Positions 52,298-61,395 are shown, numbered from the stretch's first letter. The stretch: DNA of 63,604 nucleotides from Acidimicrobiales bacterium (GCA_029263195.1 JAJCXX010000058.1:1-63604), one strand, 5' to 3'. Program-made: numbers and translations. Notes: generated by a model not told the origin, from the sequence alone.

Positions 52298-54148
52298 TCA
52301 GAGGCCCGCCCGCTGGTGCTTTTGTTCGGCCTCGTACTCGCCTCGCGCCGCGATGACCTCGTCACGCTCGCTCACCTCGGGGACGCCGACCTCCCACCAG
52401 GTGCCGCCGCCGACCCATTGATACTGGGCGACGTCGATCACGATCACGTATGTGCGATCGGCCGCCTTGGCCCGGGCATAGACGGCAGGAAGGTCGTCGA
52501 GTGACTCAACCTTCTCGGCGATCGCGCCCAAGGCCTCGGCGTGCTTCACGAAGTCGACCCGGCGGAACTCGCCGTGGCGGGTGGTGCGGAGCAGGTTGTT
52601 GAACTCGGCGCCACCCTGGGAGGTTTGGAGACGGTTGATCACGGCGAAGCCGGCGTTGTCGCAGACCACATAGATCACCTTGTGGTCGGTCATGACGCTC
52701 GCGTAGATGTCGCTATTCATCATGAGATAGGAGCCATCACCGACCCACGCGATGACGTCGGTGTCGGGCCGAGCCATCTTGGCCCCGAGCCCGCCGGAGA
52801 TCTCATAGCCCATACACGAGTAGCCGAACTCCCCATCGAAGGTGCCAACCTTCTTGCTCCGCCAACCGGCGAGCAACTCACCGGGTAGTCCGCCGGCCGC
52901 CGACAGTTGGTAGTCATCGTCGTCGCAAATAGCGTTGAATCGCTGGATGAGCTGGGCGTAGGACGGAACGCCCTCGTCGGTCACACTCTGCTCGGTGAAG
53001 GTGTCGAGATGATCATTCCAGGCCTTCATCTGTTCTTGCGCGAATTCGAGCCATTCGTCGGGCGCGGAGTAGCCGTCGATCGCCGCGCCGAGTTGCTGCA
53101 GGCCGAGCAGCGCGTCGCCGATCACCGACGTTGCGTGCTGTTTGGTGGCATCCCAACGAGCGGCGTTGATGGAAATGAAGCGGGCGTTGGGATTCTTGAA
53201 CAGCGCCCACGACCCGGTGGTGAAATCCTGGAGTCGAGTGCCCACGGCCAAGATCACGTCGGCGTCCTCGGCGACGACGTTGGCTGAGGTGACCCCGCTC
53301 ACCCCGATGGCGCCCGTCTGGCACGGGTGTGAGTGTTCGAGGATCGACTTGCCGGCCATCGTCTCCACCACGGGGATGCCGTGACGCTCGGCGAACGCAC
53401 CGAGCGCCTCCTCGGCTCCGGAGTAGAACACACCGCCACCGGCGATGATAAGAGGCTTGCGCGCGTTCGACAGAACGGCTGCCGCTGCTTCGGTGTCGCG
53501 GGCATCGGGGCCCGGTCGACGGATGTAGTGAACGCGGGGTGCGAAGAAGTCGGTGGGGTAGTCAAACGTCTCGGCCTGGACGTCTTGGGGAAGAGCGAAG
53601 AACGCCGGACCGCAGTCGGCCGGATCGAGCATCACTGCCAGCGCTTGGGGCAGCGATCGGATGATCTGTTGCGGCTTGGTGATGCGGTCCCAGTAGCGAC
53701 TCACCGGCTTGAACGTGTCGGCGACGGTGACGGTGGGGTCGTCGAACCGCTCGATCTGCTGCAGCACCGGATCGACCAGGCGGTGTTGGAACGTGTCGCC
53801 AGCGAACAACAGCAGCGGGAGCCGGTTGGCGTGGGCGACACCGGCGGCGGTGACCATGTTGGTGTTGCCCGGGCCAACCGACGAGGTGGCGATCATGATC
53901 TGGCGGCGTCGCTTGGCCTTGGCGTAGGCGACCGCGGACAGCGCCATGCCCTGTTCGTTGTGGCCTCGCCAGGTGGGTAGCTCGTCTTGCACCCGCTCCA
54001 GCGCCTCGGCCAGGCAGGTCACGTTGCCGTGACCGAAGATGCCGAACGCGCCCGCGAAGAGAGGCACCTCGGCGCCGTCGATCTCGGTCTTCTGGTTCAC
54101 GAGCCAACGTACGATGGCCTGTCCGGTCGTGAGGCGAATGGTGTCCAC
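52298..54148 (-). CDS. Second IolD-like ThDP hydrolase
   Basis: 616 residues from a GTG at 54148 with AGGAGG upstream. The same layout as the first IolD: MDTIRLTTGQAIVRWLVNQ, FGHGNVTCLAEAL, HNEQGMALSAVAYAKAK, and GDGSYLMMNSD in the ThDP diphosphate domain. It is a paralog, not a recent duplicate, as many positions differ. It is the first gene of a minus-strand pair with an SDR and faces the second IolE-like gene across an operator of the second LacI. Confidence 0.93.
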   Translation of the reverse strand: MDTIRLTTGQAIVRWLVNQKTEIDGAEVPLFAGAFGIFGHGNVTCLAEALERVQDELPTWRGHNEQGMALSAVAYAKAKRRRQIMIATSSVGPGNTNMVTAAGVAHANRLPLLLFAGDTFQHRLVDPVLQQIERFDDPTVTVADTFKPVSRYWDRITKPQQIIRSLPQALAVMLDPADCGPAFFALPQDVQAETFDYPTDFFAPRVHYIRRPGPDARDTEAAAAVLSNARKPLIIAGGGVFYSGAEEALGAFAERHGIPVVETMAGKSILEHSHPCQTGAIGVSGVTSANVVAEDADVILAVGTRLQDFTTGSWALFKNPNARFISINAARWDATKQHATSVIGDALLGLQQLGAAIDGYSAPDEWLEFAQEQMKAWNDHLDTFTEQSVTDEGVPSYAQLIQRFNAICDDDDYQLSAAGGLPGELLAGWRSKKVGTFDGEFGYSCMGYEISGGLGAKMARPDTDVIAWVGDGSYLMMNSDIYASVMTDHKVIYVVCDNAGFAVINRLQTSQGGAEFNNLLRTTRHGEFRRVDFVKHAEALGAIAEKVESLDDLPAVYARAKAADRTYVIVIDVAQYQWVGGGTWWEVGVPEVSERDEVIAARGEYEAEQKHQRAGL

Positions 54149-54191
54149 GACTTCCTCCTGGTTTCGGTGTTCTGGAGCTTGTTCAGCGGGA

Positions 54192-54212
54192 TCTACACGC
54201 GTAGACTACGCG
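54192..54212. promoter_or_regulatory. Operator TCTACACGCGTAGA with overlapping second palindrome
   Basis: The 14-bp palindrome (54192-54205) overlaps a perfect 15-bp one, CGCGTAG-A-CTACGCG (54198-54212). It lies in the 83-bp gap between the divergent second iolD and second iolE-like genes, so it can control both. The same 14-mer class occurs at 49275. Confidence 0.8.
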
Positions 54213-54231
54213 CCAGAAACTCGGAGGGTCA

Positions 54232-55122
54232 ATGAGCGATCTGCTGCAACGCATAGCCGGGGGACCCATCACCTGGGGGGTAGATGGTTCGCCGGGCTGG
54301 GGCCACCTGATGAGCCCCGATCGGGTGCTCTCGGAGATGAAGTCCACCGGCCTCAGTGCCACCGAGCTCGGTCCCGACGGATTCCTGCCCACCGACCCTG
54401 ATGAGCTGGTCGACTATGTGAAGGGCTATGACCTCCGAGTCATCGGCGGCTTCGTGCCGGCCGTGCTCTACCGCGACCGAGGCATCGACGACCAGCTCGC
54501 AACGGTCGAGCGCGCCAATTCCCAACTGGAGAAGACAGGCTCCGAGCTCGTCGTCCTCGGCCCCGACTCCCACCATGCCGGCTACGACACCGAGATCGAG
54601 ATGTCCGACGACGAATGGCAGGTGTTCCTCAACAACCTCGAGAAGGTCATGGACAATGCAGGCGAGCACGGCCTGTCCACCGCCATCCATCCGCATTGGG
54701 GGATGGCGATCGCTCGCCAGAACCAGGTGGAACGAGTGCTCGAATCCTGCGAGGTCGGCCTGTGTCTCGACACGGGTCACCTCTACCTCAGCGGCAGCGA
54801 CCCCGTCGACATTGCGAAACTGGCCGGCGACCGCGTCAACCACGTGCACCTCAAGGATGTGGACGACCTGATGGCCGAGCGTGTCCGGGTCGGTGAGTTG
54901 CCGTTCCGCCAGGCGGTCATCGACGGCATGTTCAAACCGCTCGGAGCCGGCGGCGTCGACATCGGCGGCGTCATCAACCACCTCGAGGCGAACAACTATC
55001 GCGGCTGGTACGTGCTCGAACAGGACTGTGCGCTGGCCGAGGACCCTGCTCCCGGCGAGGGCCCCGTCTCCGACGCCGAGGTCAGCGTGGCCTATCTCGA
55101 GAAGCTCGCCAACCGGCTCTGA
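54232..55122 (+). CDS. Second IolE-like inosose dehydratase / isomerase
   Basis: 296 residues, a TIM-barrel protein closely patterned on the one at 25.8 kb: GPITWGVDGSPGWGHLMSPDRVL in part, TGLSATELGPDGFLPTDPDEL, IHPHWGMAI, LCLDTGHLYLSG and HVHLKD carry the metal ligands. A GGAGGG site precedes the ATG. It is a single gene, divergent from iolD2-SDR. Together with iolD2 it could process a second inosose isomer or derivative. Confidence 0.86.
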   Translation: MSDLLQRIAGGPITWGVDGSPGWGHLMSPDRVLSEMKSTGLSATELGPDGFLPTDPDELVDYVKGYDLRVIGGFVPAVLYRDRGIDDQLATVERANSQLEKTGSELVVLGPDSHHAGYDTEIEMSDDEWQVFLNNLEKVMDNAGEHGLSTAIHPHWGMAIARQNQVERVLESCEVGLCLDTGHLYLSGSDPVDIAKLAGDRVNHVHLKDVDDLMAERVRVGELPFRQAVIDGMFKPLGAGGVDIGGVINHLEANNYRGWYVLEQDCALAEDPAPGEGPVSDAEVSVAYLEKLANRL

Positions 55123-55161
55123 TTTCAGTCCCACTGCCCGAGTGGGCGCCGGTCGATGGCC

Positions 55162-56046
55162 TCAGCCGGCGAAGATCGGCTCTGTGACGCCACGCACTCC
55201 CGGGGTAACTGCGAGTAGCGCACCGGCCAAGGGTTGACCGGCCGACGCGGGGGCTGAGCCCCCGGAGCTGATCGACGTGACATAGAGGGTGTCGAGCTCC
55301 CTGCCCCCGAAGGCAGGCATCGACGGCTTCTCCACGGGGAGCTCGATTATGCGATCGACGCGACCGTCAGGGGTGGCCCGCAACACCGACCACCCGTAGA
55401 CACACGCGACCCACAGACAGCCCGCGTCATCGATACACGCGCCGTCGGGTTTGCCGCGCAGATCGGCGAAGTCGAGGAAGACCCGCTCGTTCGAGCGACA
55501 GCCCGTCTCGACGTCGTAGTCGTAGGCCAACACCAGTTCAGTGGTGGTGTCCGCCCAGTACATCACCGATCCATCAGGACTGAACGCGAGGCTGTTGCTC
55601 ACGCCCACTCCCTCCCGCTCGATAGCGGAGGTGTAGTCGGCGTCCACCCGATGCAGCTGCCCCACACGCGGCCTACCGGCGGTGGGGTCATCCATTGATC
55701 CGACCCAGAAGCGGCCCGCCGGATCGCACCGGCCGTCATTGAGGCGAGTGGGTCGATCGGCTTGCTCCAGCCGGGTCCGGGGCGTCGTGTCGCCGGTGGA
55801 CCAATCGAAATCCACCAGTTGATGTTCCATGGCCACAAGGAGGCGGTCGGGGTCGCCGGTGAGAGCGATCGAACCCGGGCGACCAGGCAGCTCGCGGGTG
55901 ATGTTGTCGCCGCTCGCGGGGTCGTAGCGGTGCACCGATCGTGAGTCGATGTCGATCCAGTACAGGCAAGCATCTCGTCCGCTCCACAGCGGACACTCGC
56001 CGAGTTCGGCGCGGATCGGCAGTACCACCTCGGGGGCGTCGCTCAT
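55162..56046 (-). CDS. SMP-30/gluconolactonase-family lactonase
   Basis: 294 residues, a six-bladed beta-propeller. Metal ligands appear as Glu in AELGECPLWSG, Asn/Asp in RLNDGRCDPAGRFWVGSMD, VSNSLAFSPDG and the Asp in GKPDGACIDDAG. The family hydrolyses sugar lactones. It is coupled to the second lacI (ATGA overlap), so this module probably includes an oxidative step giving a lactone, something the standard inositol pathway lacks. Confidence 0.9.
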   Translation of the reverse strand: MSDAPEVVLPIRAELGECPLWSGRDACLYWIDIDSRSVHRYDPASGDNITRELPGRPGSIALTGDPDRLLVAMEHQLVDFDWSTGDTTPRTRLEQADRPTRLNDGRCDPAGRFWVGSMDDPTAGRPRVGQLHRVDADYTSAIEREGVGVSNSLAFSPDGSVMYWADTTTELVLAYDYDVETGCRSNERVFLDFADLRGKPDGACIDDAGCLWVACVYGWSVLRATPDGRVDRIIELPVEKPSMPAFGGRELDTLYVTSISSGGSAPASAGQPLAGALLAVTPGVRGVTEPIFAG

Positions 56047-57098
56047 GATGGTGGCCTCGCAGTGGACTCGCGGATGATCAGTTCAGGCGGCGGCAGGGTG
56101 GTGAGCTGTTCTGGCACTGTTCCCTCCATCAAGGCGAGAAGCTTGCGCGCTGCCACCCGTCCGAGTTCGCGCTTGGGGAACGGGAGAGTAGTGAGCGGAG
56201 GGTCCATGTATCGACCGACCTCCAGGTCATCGATGCCGACCACGCTCACGTCTTTCGGAACCTGTAGCCCGCGGCGCCGAGCCTCGTGGATCACCGCGAT
56301 TGCCATGAGGTCGTTGTGAGCGAACACCGCAGTGGGGCGGATATCCGCATCGAGCAGCGCGCGCGCCGCTTCGATGCCCCCGGCGACGATGCTGCCGTCC
56401 ACGCTCGCCGGCGCGTCGACGACCAGCAACGGATCGACCGCCACACCGGCTGCGGTCAATGCGCTTTCGTAGCCGTCGTATCTCCTCCAGCTGTCGAGGC
56501 TGGTGCGGTGCTCACGGAGGAATCCGATGCGGGTGTGACCCAGGGAGAGCAGATGGTCGGTGACCATTCGACCAGTGGCTTCCGGGTCGACGACGACACA
56601 GGGTGCGGCGGAGATTTCCTGTTCGACCACTACCACCGACACACCTCCGCTGTGAAGAATCCTCACTGTGGCCTCGGTGTCGGCGGTGGGGACCAGCACC
56701 GCTCCGTCGACCCGCTTGGCGACGAGCATCGCCGCGTATTTCGCTTCCTGATCGGCGACATCCTCGACGTCGCACACCAGCGGCAGATAGGACGCCTCGC
56801 TCAACACGTCGGTCACCCCCATCGTCACCTCGGCCCAGACGGGGTTGGCGAGGGTGGGCGTGATCAGCCCGACCGAGCGAGTGCTCTGCCCGGCGAGACT
56901 CCGTGCGATCTCGTTGGGGAGGTAGTCGAGCTCACGAACGGCCTCGAGCACGCGTTCTCGGGTCTCCTCCGCTACCGGTCGGGGCCCCTCGTTGAGGACA
57001 TAGGACACCACAGCGGAGGAGACACCGGCCCGAGCGGCCACGTCGTCACGAGTGGGTCGCCGCCCGCCCGATTTCGAGTGCCGCTTGCTGCTTGTCAC
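56043..57098 (-). CDS. LacI-family transcriptional regulator (second of two)
   Basis: 351 residues from a GTG at 57098 with AGGAGG four bases upstream; the frame is open to 57131. The helix-turn-helix (TRDDVAARAGVSSAVVSYVLN) and sugar-binding domain (VGLITPTLANPVWAEVTMGV) are canonical. Operators TCTACRCGYGTAGA occur before the 49.3-kb operon and in the iolD2/iolE2 gap, so this regulator most likely controls the second module. The inducer is unknown. Confidence 0.92.
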   Translation of the reverse strand: MTSSKRHSKSGGRRPTRDDVAARAGVSSAVVSYVLNEGPRPVAEETRERVLEAVRELDYLPNEIARSLAGQSTRSVGLITPTLANPVWAEVTMGVTDVLSEASYLPLVCDVEDVADQEAKYAAMLVAKRVDGAVLVPTADTEATVRILHSGGVSVVVVEQEISAAPCVVVDPEATGRMVTDHLLSLGHTRIGFLREHRTSLDSWRRYDGYESALTAAGVAVDPLLVVDAPASVDGSIVAGGIEAARALLDADIRPTAVFAHNDLMAIAVIHEARRRGLQVPKDVSVVGIDDLEVGRYMDPPLTTLPFPKRELGRVAARKLLALMEGTVPEQLTTLPPPELIIRESTARPPS

Positions 57099-57146
57099 CC
57101 ATCCTCCTGAGGCCAGACTGGCCTGCCCCATACTGCCCGCCCAACC

Positions 57147-57199
57147 GGCTTTTCTGACCAGTCGCGCTGATGTGTTCAGCGGGAGGCGTCACAGATCGC
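57147..57199 (+). repeat. Dispersed ~52-bp repeat, copy C
   Basis: Same orientation as A and B, starting GGCTTTTCTGACCAGTCGCG and ending with GTCACAGATCG. It lies 36 bp before the AbiEi/DUF559 gene and forms an inverted pair with copy D beyond it. Confidence 0.9.
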
Positions 57200-57234
57200 T
57201 TGGTATCGGCTGCCTGTCACACCTGGATGCTTGG

Positions 57235-58152
57235 ATGGCAGCTGTGCGAGACATGACGAGTCTCGTTCGGACGGCCACGAGCCAATACGGCCTCCTTTCA
57301 ACCCGACAACTACGAGATGACGGAGTCACCCGCAACGAGCAGGCAGCGATGGTCCGAAACGGCGTGCTCGACGCGGCGCGGCCGGGTGTCGTCCGCCTCA
57401 TGGGTGCGCCGACGACCTGGGAGCAGGCGCTGGTCGGTGTGATCCTGGCGCCCGGCGTTCAGGCTGTCGCCAGCCATCGGAGCGCCCTGCGCCTGTGGGG
57501 CCTGCGCACCCGTTTCGACGGCCTCGAGTTGTCGGTGAGCTATCCCGGGAATCGGCGCCTGACGGGAGTGATCGTCCACCGGTCGGTTGACTTGATCGAC
57601 CGAGACACCACCGAGTCCATGGGGGTGCGCGTGACCACCGTTGCCCGCACCCTTTGCGATGCAGGCCTCATCTTCCCGCCCTCGGAGGTGCAGCGGCTGG
57701 TCGACCATGCGATCGCAACCGGCCTCGTCACGGCCAACGAGTTGTGGGCCGTGAGGCGGCGGGTCGGACAGCATGGCCGAAACGGTGTCGTCAAACTCGA
57801 GGAAGCAATTGAGGGGCTCCCGGCCGGCGCAGAGAAATCGGATTCGGGGCCCGAGATCAAGTTGGCCAGGATCTTGGTGGCTGCCGGGCTCCCCGCTCCC
57901 GCCCGGCAGTATGCGGCCAAGGCAGGCGGTCGGGAGTATCTGATCGATCTCTGCTACCCGGAGTCGAAGTTGGCCCTTGAGTACGACGGTGTCGACCACC
58001 ACACCCGGGTCGATCGCTTTGTAGCCGATCGACGACGCCAAAACGATCTCGCCGACGTCGACTGGTGTGTCATGCGTTACACCCACGCCGATCTACGCGA
58101 TCAACCGCACGTCCTCGTCGGCCACGTCAGACGCCGCCTTGCCCATCTGTGA
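57235..58152 (+). CDS. AbiEi-type antitoxin domain / DUF559-type nuclease-fold protein
   Basis: 305 residues from the ATG at 57235 (57253 is an alternative). Residues ~10-55 form an AbiEi-like winged helix (SQYGLLSTRQLRDDGVTRNE), the middle resembles the AbiEi C-domain (ASHRSALRLWGL, TTVARTLCDAG), and residues ~225-300 are a DUF559/Vsr-like PD-(D/E)xK core (EYLIDLCYPESKLALEYDG). No partner AbiEii toxin gene is nearby. It is probably a defence-linked or selfish gene. Inverted copies C and D of the dispersed repeat bracket it closely, as in a mobile cassette. Confidence 0.82.
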   Translation: MAAVRDMTSLVRTATSQYGLLSTRQLRDDGVTRNEQAAMVRNGVLDAARPGVVRLMGAPTTWEQALVGVILAPGVQAVASHRSALRLWGLRTRFDGLELSVSYPGNRRLTGVIVHRSVDLIDRDTTESMGVRVTTVARTLCDAGLIFPPSEVQRLVDHAIATGLVTANELWAVRRRVGQHGRNGVVKLEEAIEGLPAGAEKSDSGPEIKLARILVAAGLPAPARQYAAKAGGREYLIDLCYPESKLALEYDGVDHHTRVDRFVADRRRQNDLADVDWCVMRYTHADLRDQPHVLVGHVRRRLAHL

Positions 58153-58194
58153 CATGTGCGGCTGAACACGTCAGCGCGAGTGGTCAGAAAAGCG
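58144..58194 (-). repeat. Dispersed ~52-bp repeat, copy D (inverted)
   Basis: Reverse complement of the A-C family. It starts within the last codons of the AbiEi/DUF559 gene (CATCTGTGACAT) and ends GGTCAGAAAAGCGG. It forms an inverted pair with copy C around that gene. Confidence 0.88.
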
Positions 58195-58337
58195 GGGCGG
58201 CCGGGCGGGGCGATGAGATGGCGCAACAGAGCCTCATGGTCCCGCCGGGGGTGTCGATGGTGAGGGGAAGTGGAACGGCAACGTGACTCCAGGCCCCTAC
58301 CTGTGCTGCGCTTCCATGAGCCGATCGACCGGCAGCG

Positions 58338-60029
58338 ATGAGAGGCGTGTGGTGGTTGGTCCTTGTCGCGCTGGTCGCGGCTGCCTGCTCGTCGGGAGCG
58401 GGGAAGGAGTCTCCAATCGGGTCGGCTCCCGCGGGTTCGGACACATCTGAGATACCTACGAGCCCACAGATCGTTGAGCCGTCCGATACATCCGAGGGCT
58501 CTGCTTCGCCACGGCTTGCCTCTCACCTGTTCGTACCTGTCGGTGAGTCGAGGTCGATTGCCGGCCTAGGCGAGCTCCTGGAGGTCATCACCGTCGAGGG
58601 CGCCGAACCGATGACGGTTGAAGGCGACGTGATCACCGCCATCGCGGCGGGCGCATCGTGTCTCCGAGTCCGTTATCGGGACGTGCCCGGGGAAAACGGG
58701 GTGCAGACGATGTGTGTCGTCGCATTCGACGAGACTGGGGACTGCACCGGTCAGGAGCCGGCCCAGCTCGACCTTGAGGCGTTTCTCGACAGCGGGGCCG
58801 ACCCCGTCGGCAACGCTGACCTTCTCGCTGATGGGAGCCTCTTCGCGGCCTGCGTCACATCTGACGGTACGTGGCGGCTTCAGCAGCCTGAAGCCGATCT
58901 TCCCGAGCTCTACTTCGCTGTTGTCGATGCTCTCGGCGATGGCCCCTATTCGCTGGGCGACGCCGAGTTCGCGGCTCAACGCAACGGTTCGGTGACCACC
59001 TACGACGGCACGGAGCTGAAGCCTCCGTGGGTGGTGACCGTCAGCCGAGAGGTGTCGAACATCGAGTGGTTGGCGGACGGCACCTTTGCTGTCAACGGTG
59101 AGGACTGCTCACAGGTACCTTCCTGCACCGACGATCCGTCCGTGATCCGACCCGGAGACGTCTTCCGGACCTCGATCGGGATCGGACCCGAACAGCTCGA
59201 GGCGGTAATGGAGGAGGCGGATCCGGAGATCCTCGATGCTTTCGTCACGTCACGCATCGGGATCCCCTGGGACGACGTTGCGGGGGTCAGTCCGGATGCC
59301 GTGTCACAGGTGTTCAACCGGCTGGCGATCCTCGATGTGATCGGCGACTTGCTCGAGTTGTGGGATGGCCAATACCGATTGCGAGAACAGGGGATCGTCG
59401 TCGGGTACTGGCAGCCCTGGTTCGTGGAACGAGAGCTCACCGGGAACTGCCTGCCTGACGCGGTCGAACAGGCAGAGTGCGAACGAATCGAAGCCGCCAT
59501 CTCCGCATACGAGGGCGAACGCATCGCCGAATGGCGCACTTCAGGGCTGCGCCTGTGGCAGGCAGGGTTTCTGGGGGTGTCCGGCCGACTCGCTCAGGCG
59601 GACCGTCGACCCCACTGGTCTGCGTTCGAGGGCGCTATGGCATGGATCGGCAGTCAGGATCTGGCCGGGCTGAGCCCACGGCAGGCCTATGACGAAGCGG
59701 TAAGGGAGTACGCGGTCGAGGTCGGGCCGACGACGCCGGCAATGCTGATCCTCAACGGCGGGCCGATCGAGGCACAGACCATAGGCACCTTCTGTGAGGC
59801 GGACATCTGCGCGTCTGACTTTGCCGGCGCATATGAAATGGCTGAGGGCGCCCTCGCCGCGGCTCTCGATGTGTTCTCCCCAGAGCAGCTCCGTGGCTTC
59901 GGTATCGCCACCTTCGAGGGCTCACACTTCGACATACGCGAGCCATATGAAGATCTAGGGTTCCCCCTCAACCGTGTCGGCGAGACCGGCTACAACCACC
60001 CCATACTCAACGTCTGGCGAGCGAACTGA
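58338..60029 (+). CDS. Large secreted lipoprotein of unknown function
   Basis: 563 residues. The lipobox signal is WLVLVALVAAACSSG, followed by a Ser/Pro-rich linker. The rest has scattered cysteines (for example CLRVRYRD, CTGQEPAQ, CSQVPSC, CLPDAVEQAEC) suggesting disulphides outside the membrane. The C-terminal part (TPAMLILNGGPIEAQTIGTF to HPILNVWRAN) looks like a separate domain. I do not recognise the family. Confidence 0.65.
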   Translation: MRGVWWLVLVALVAAACSSGAGKESPIGSAPAGSDTSEIPTSPQIVEPSDTSEGSASPRLASHLFVPVGESRSIAGLGELLEVITVEGAEPMTVEGDVITAIAAGASCLRVRYRDVPGENGVQTMCVVAFDETGDCTGQEPAQLDLEAFLDSGADPVGNADLLADGSLFAACVTSDGTWRLQQPEADLPELYFAVVDALGDGPYSLGDAEFAAQRNGSVTTYDGTELKPPWVVTVSREVSNIEWLADGTFAVNGEDCSQVPSCTDDPSVIRPGDVFRTSIGIGPEQLEAVMEEADPEILDAFVTSRIGIPWDDVAGVSPDAVSQVFNRLAILDVIGDLLELWDGQYRLREQGIVVGYWQPWFVERELTGNCLPDAVEQAECERIEAAISAYEGERIAEWRTSGLRLWQAGFLGVSGRLAQADRRPHWSAFEGAMAWIGSQDLAGLSPRQAYDEAVREYAVEVGPTTPAMLILNGGPIEAQTIGTFCEADICASDFAGAYEMAEGALAAALDVFSPEQLRGFGIATFEGSHFDIREPYEDLGFPLNRVGETGYNHPILNVWRAN

Positions 60030-60067
60030 TGGCTCGATAGTCGCCTTGTCATCGGGCAGCGTTTCTC

Positions 60068-60805
60068 CTAATTGGGCTCAGTTCTGGGGAAGGGAACGAG
60101 GTGGATGGTGTTGTTGGTGGCATCGATGGAGATCGTGGCGCAGGGCCGATCGGGGCGTTCGTCTTGGGTGACGACGGTCCAGTCTTTGATGCCCAAGGCG
60201 TCGAGTTCTTCGTGCGCCACTTGCTGGGCTCTTTCGATCGTGAGGCAGGTTTGCGGGTTGATGGCTTCGATGAGCCGAGCGCTGAGTTCTACGCGGGGGT
60301 CGGGGCCCGTGGCGTCGACGAGGTCGGCGAGGCCGAGGTCCGCACATAGGCCGTGGTTGGTGCTCGGAAATACTGCGAGATTTCCTTGTGCGGTGACGCA
60401 GCCAACCAGGGGCTGGTCGTGGTTCGTGGGGAGAGTGATATCGACAGGCAGTAGCTCGTCGCGCCAGAGGCTGGTGCAGGCGTCGGTGGTGGCTTCGCGG
60501 TCGCGTGGCGCGAGGATCGCGTTGGCATCGAGGCCGGGAGCGTCGTAGCAGAGGATTCCTGACGGGTTGGTGACGTTGGTGTCGCGGTTACTCACCACCC
60601 ATACGGCTGCGGTGGCGAGCAGGGCTGTGAGAACGGCAGCCACGACAATCACAGCGCGGCGGCGGCGCGTTGTCGCCACGGTGTGGGTGTTGGCCATGAC
60701 TGTCGCTCGGATCGATCTTGCGAGCGGCGAGTTGGCGTCGGGCAGGGCGTGGTGAACGGCGCGGTCGCCGTCTCGGAGAATGTCGAAGATGTCGCGGTTG
60801 GTCAT
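60068..60805 (-). CDS. Membrane protein cotranscribed with ECF sigma factor, possible anti-sigma
   Basis: 245 residues. A ~45-residue cytoplasmic N-terminus (TNRDIFDILRDGDRAVHHALP) precedes one membrane helix (AVIVVAAVLTALLATAAVWVV) and an extracytoplasmic domain of ~170 residues with several Cys. Its start overlaps the sigma factor stop (60802-60805). That layout is typical of an anti-sigma factor or a sigma-linked membrane protein, though no zinc HxxxCxxC motif is present. Confidence 0.6.
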   Translation of the reverse strand: MTNRDIFDILRDGDRAVHHALPDANSPLARSIRATVMANTHTVATTRRRRAVIVVAAVLTALLATAAVWVVSNRDTNVTNPSGILCYDAPGLDANAILAPRDREATTDACTSLWRDELLPVDITLPTNHDQPLVGCVTAQGNLAVFPSTNHGLCADLGLADLVDATGPDPRVELSARLIEAINPQTCLTIERAQQVAHEELDALGIKDWTVVTQDERPDRPCATISIDATNNTIHLVPFPRTEPN

Positions 60806-61395
60806 CGCGCTTCACCTCCGTCGGGATCAGGTATGCCGCCGCCTTGCTTGTTTGTGTCCGCTGGCGGCTCTGAGTCGCGGCCGGTTCTGCGCTTGGCAGT
60901 CTCCTCAAGTCGTTTTCGGGCTCGGTAGAGGCCCGACCTAACGGCACCGATCCGCATTCCGGTCACGGTCGCAATCTCGGCGTATGACAGTTCTTCGAAC
61001 GCTGCGAGCCGGATCAGCTCCTGTTCACGGCTACTCAACTGACCCAAAGCTTCGAATGCGAGAGCCACCTCGGAATCAGCTGCGACGGTCTCGGCGGGGT
61101 CTGTTCTCAGCTCGGGGCGTGGCTGGTCACGCAGTCTTGTTCGCAGCCGTTCGCCGCGACTGGAGCTACGCCTCTGGTTGGACAGCACCCGATAGGCGAC
61201 GGCGTACAGCCACGCGATCGTCGAGTCAGCATTGCGGGCCCGATCGAGTTTCTGCCACGCAACGAGGTAGGTCTCGGCCACGGCGTCGTCGGCGTCGCTG
61301 GAGTGATGGCAACGACGCCGACAGTAGGCCAGGACCCGGGTGAACGTCGCCGCGTAAAGCTCGTTGAACGCGTCGACGTCGGTCACCTCCGACAT
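60802..61395 (-). CDS. ECF RNA polymerase sigma factor (SigE/SigJ-like group not assigned)
   Basis: 197 residues. Sigma region 2 (FNELYAATFTRVLAYCRRRCH, DAVAETYLVAWQKLDR) and region 4 (LGQLSSREQELIRLAAFEELSYAEIA, then IGAVRSGLYRARKRLEE) are clear. The C-terminal ~30 residues are polar. It directs RNA polymerase to a small stress or envelope regulon; targets are unknown. It is first in a two-gene unit. Confidence 0.92.
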   Translation of the reverse strand: MSEVTDVDAFNELYAATFTRVLAYCRRRCHHSSDADDAVAETYLVAWQKLDRARNADSTIAWLYAVAYRVLSNQRRSSSRGERLRTRLRDQPRPELRTDPAETVAADSEVALAFEALGQLSSREQELIRLAAFEELSYAEIATVTGMRIGAVRSGLYRARKRLEETAKRRTGRDSEPPADTNKQGGGIPDPDGGEAR

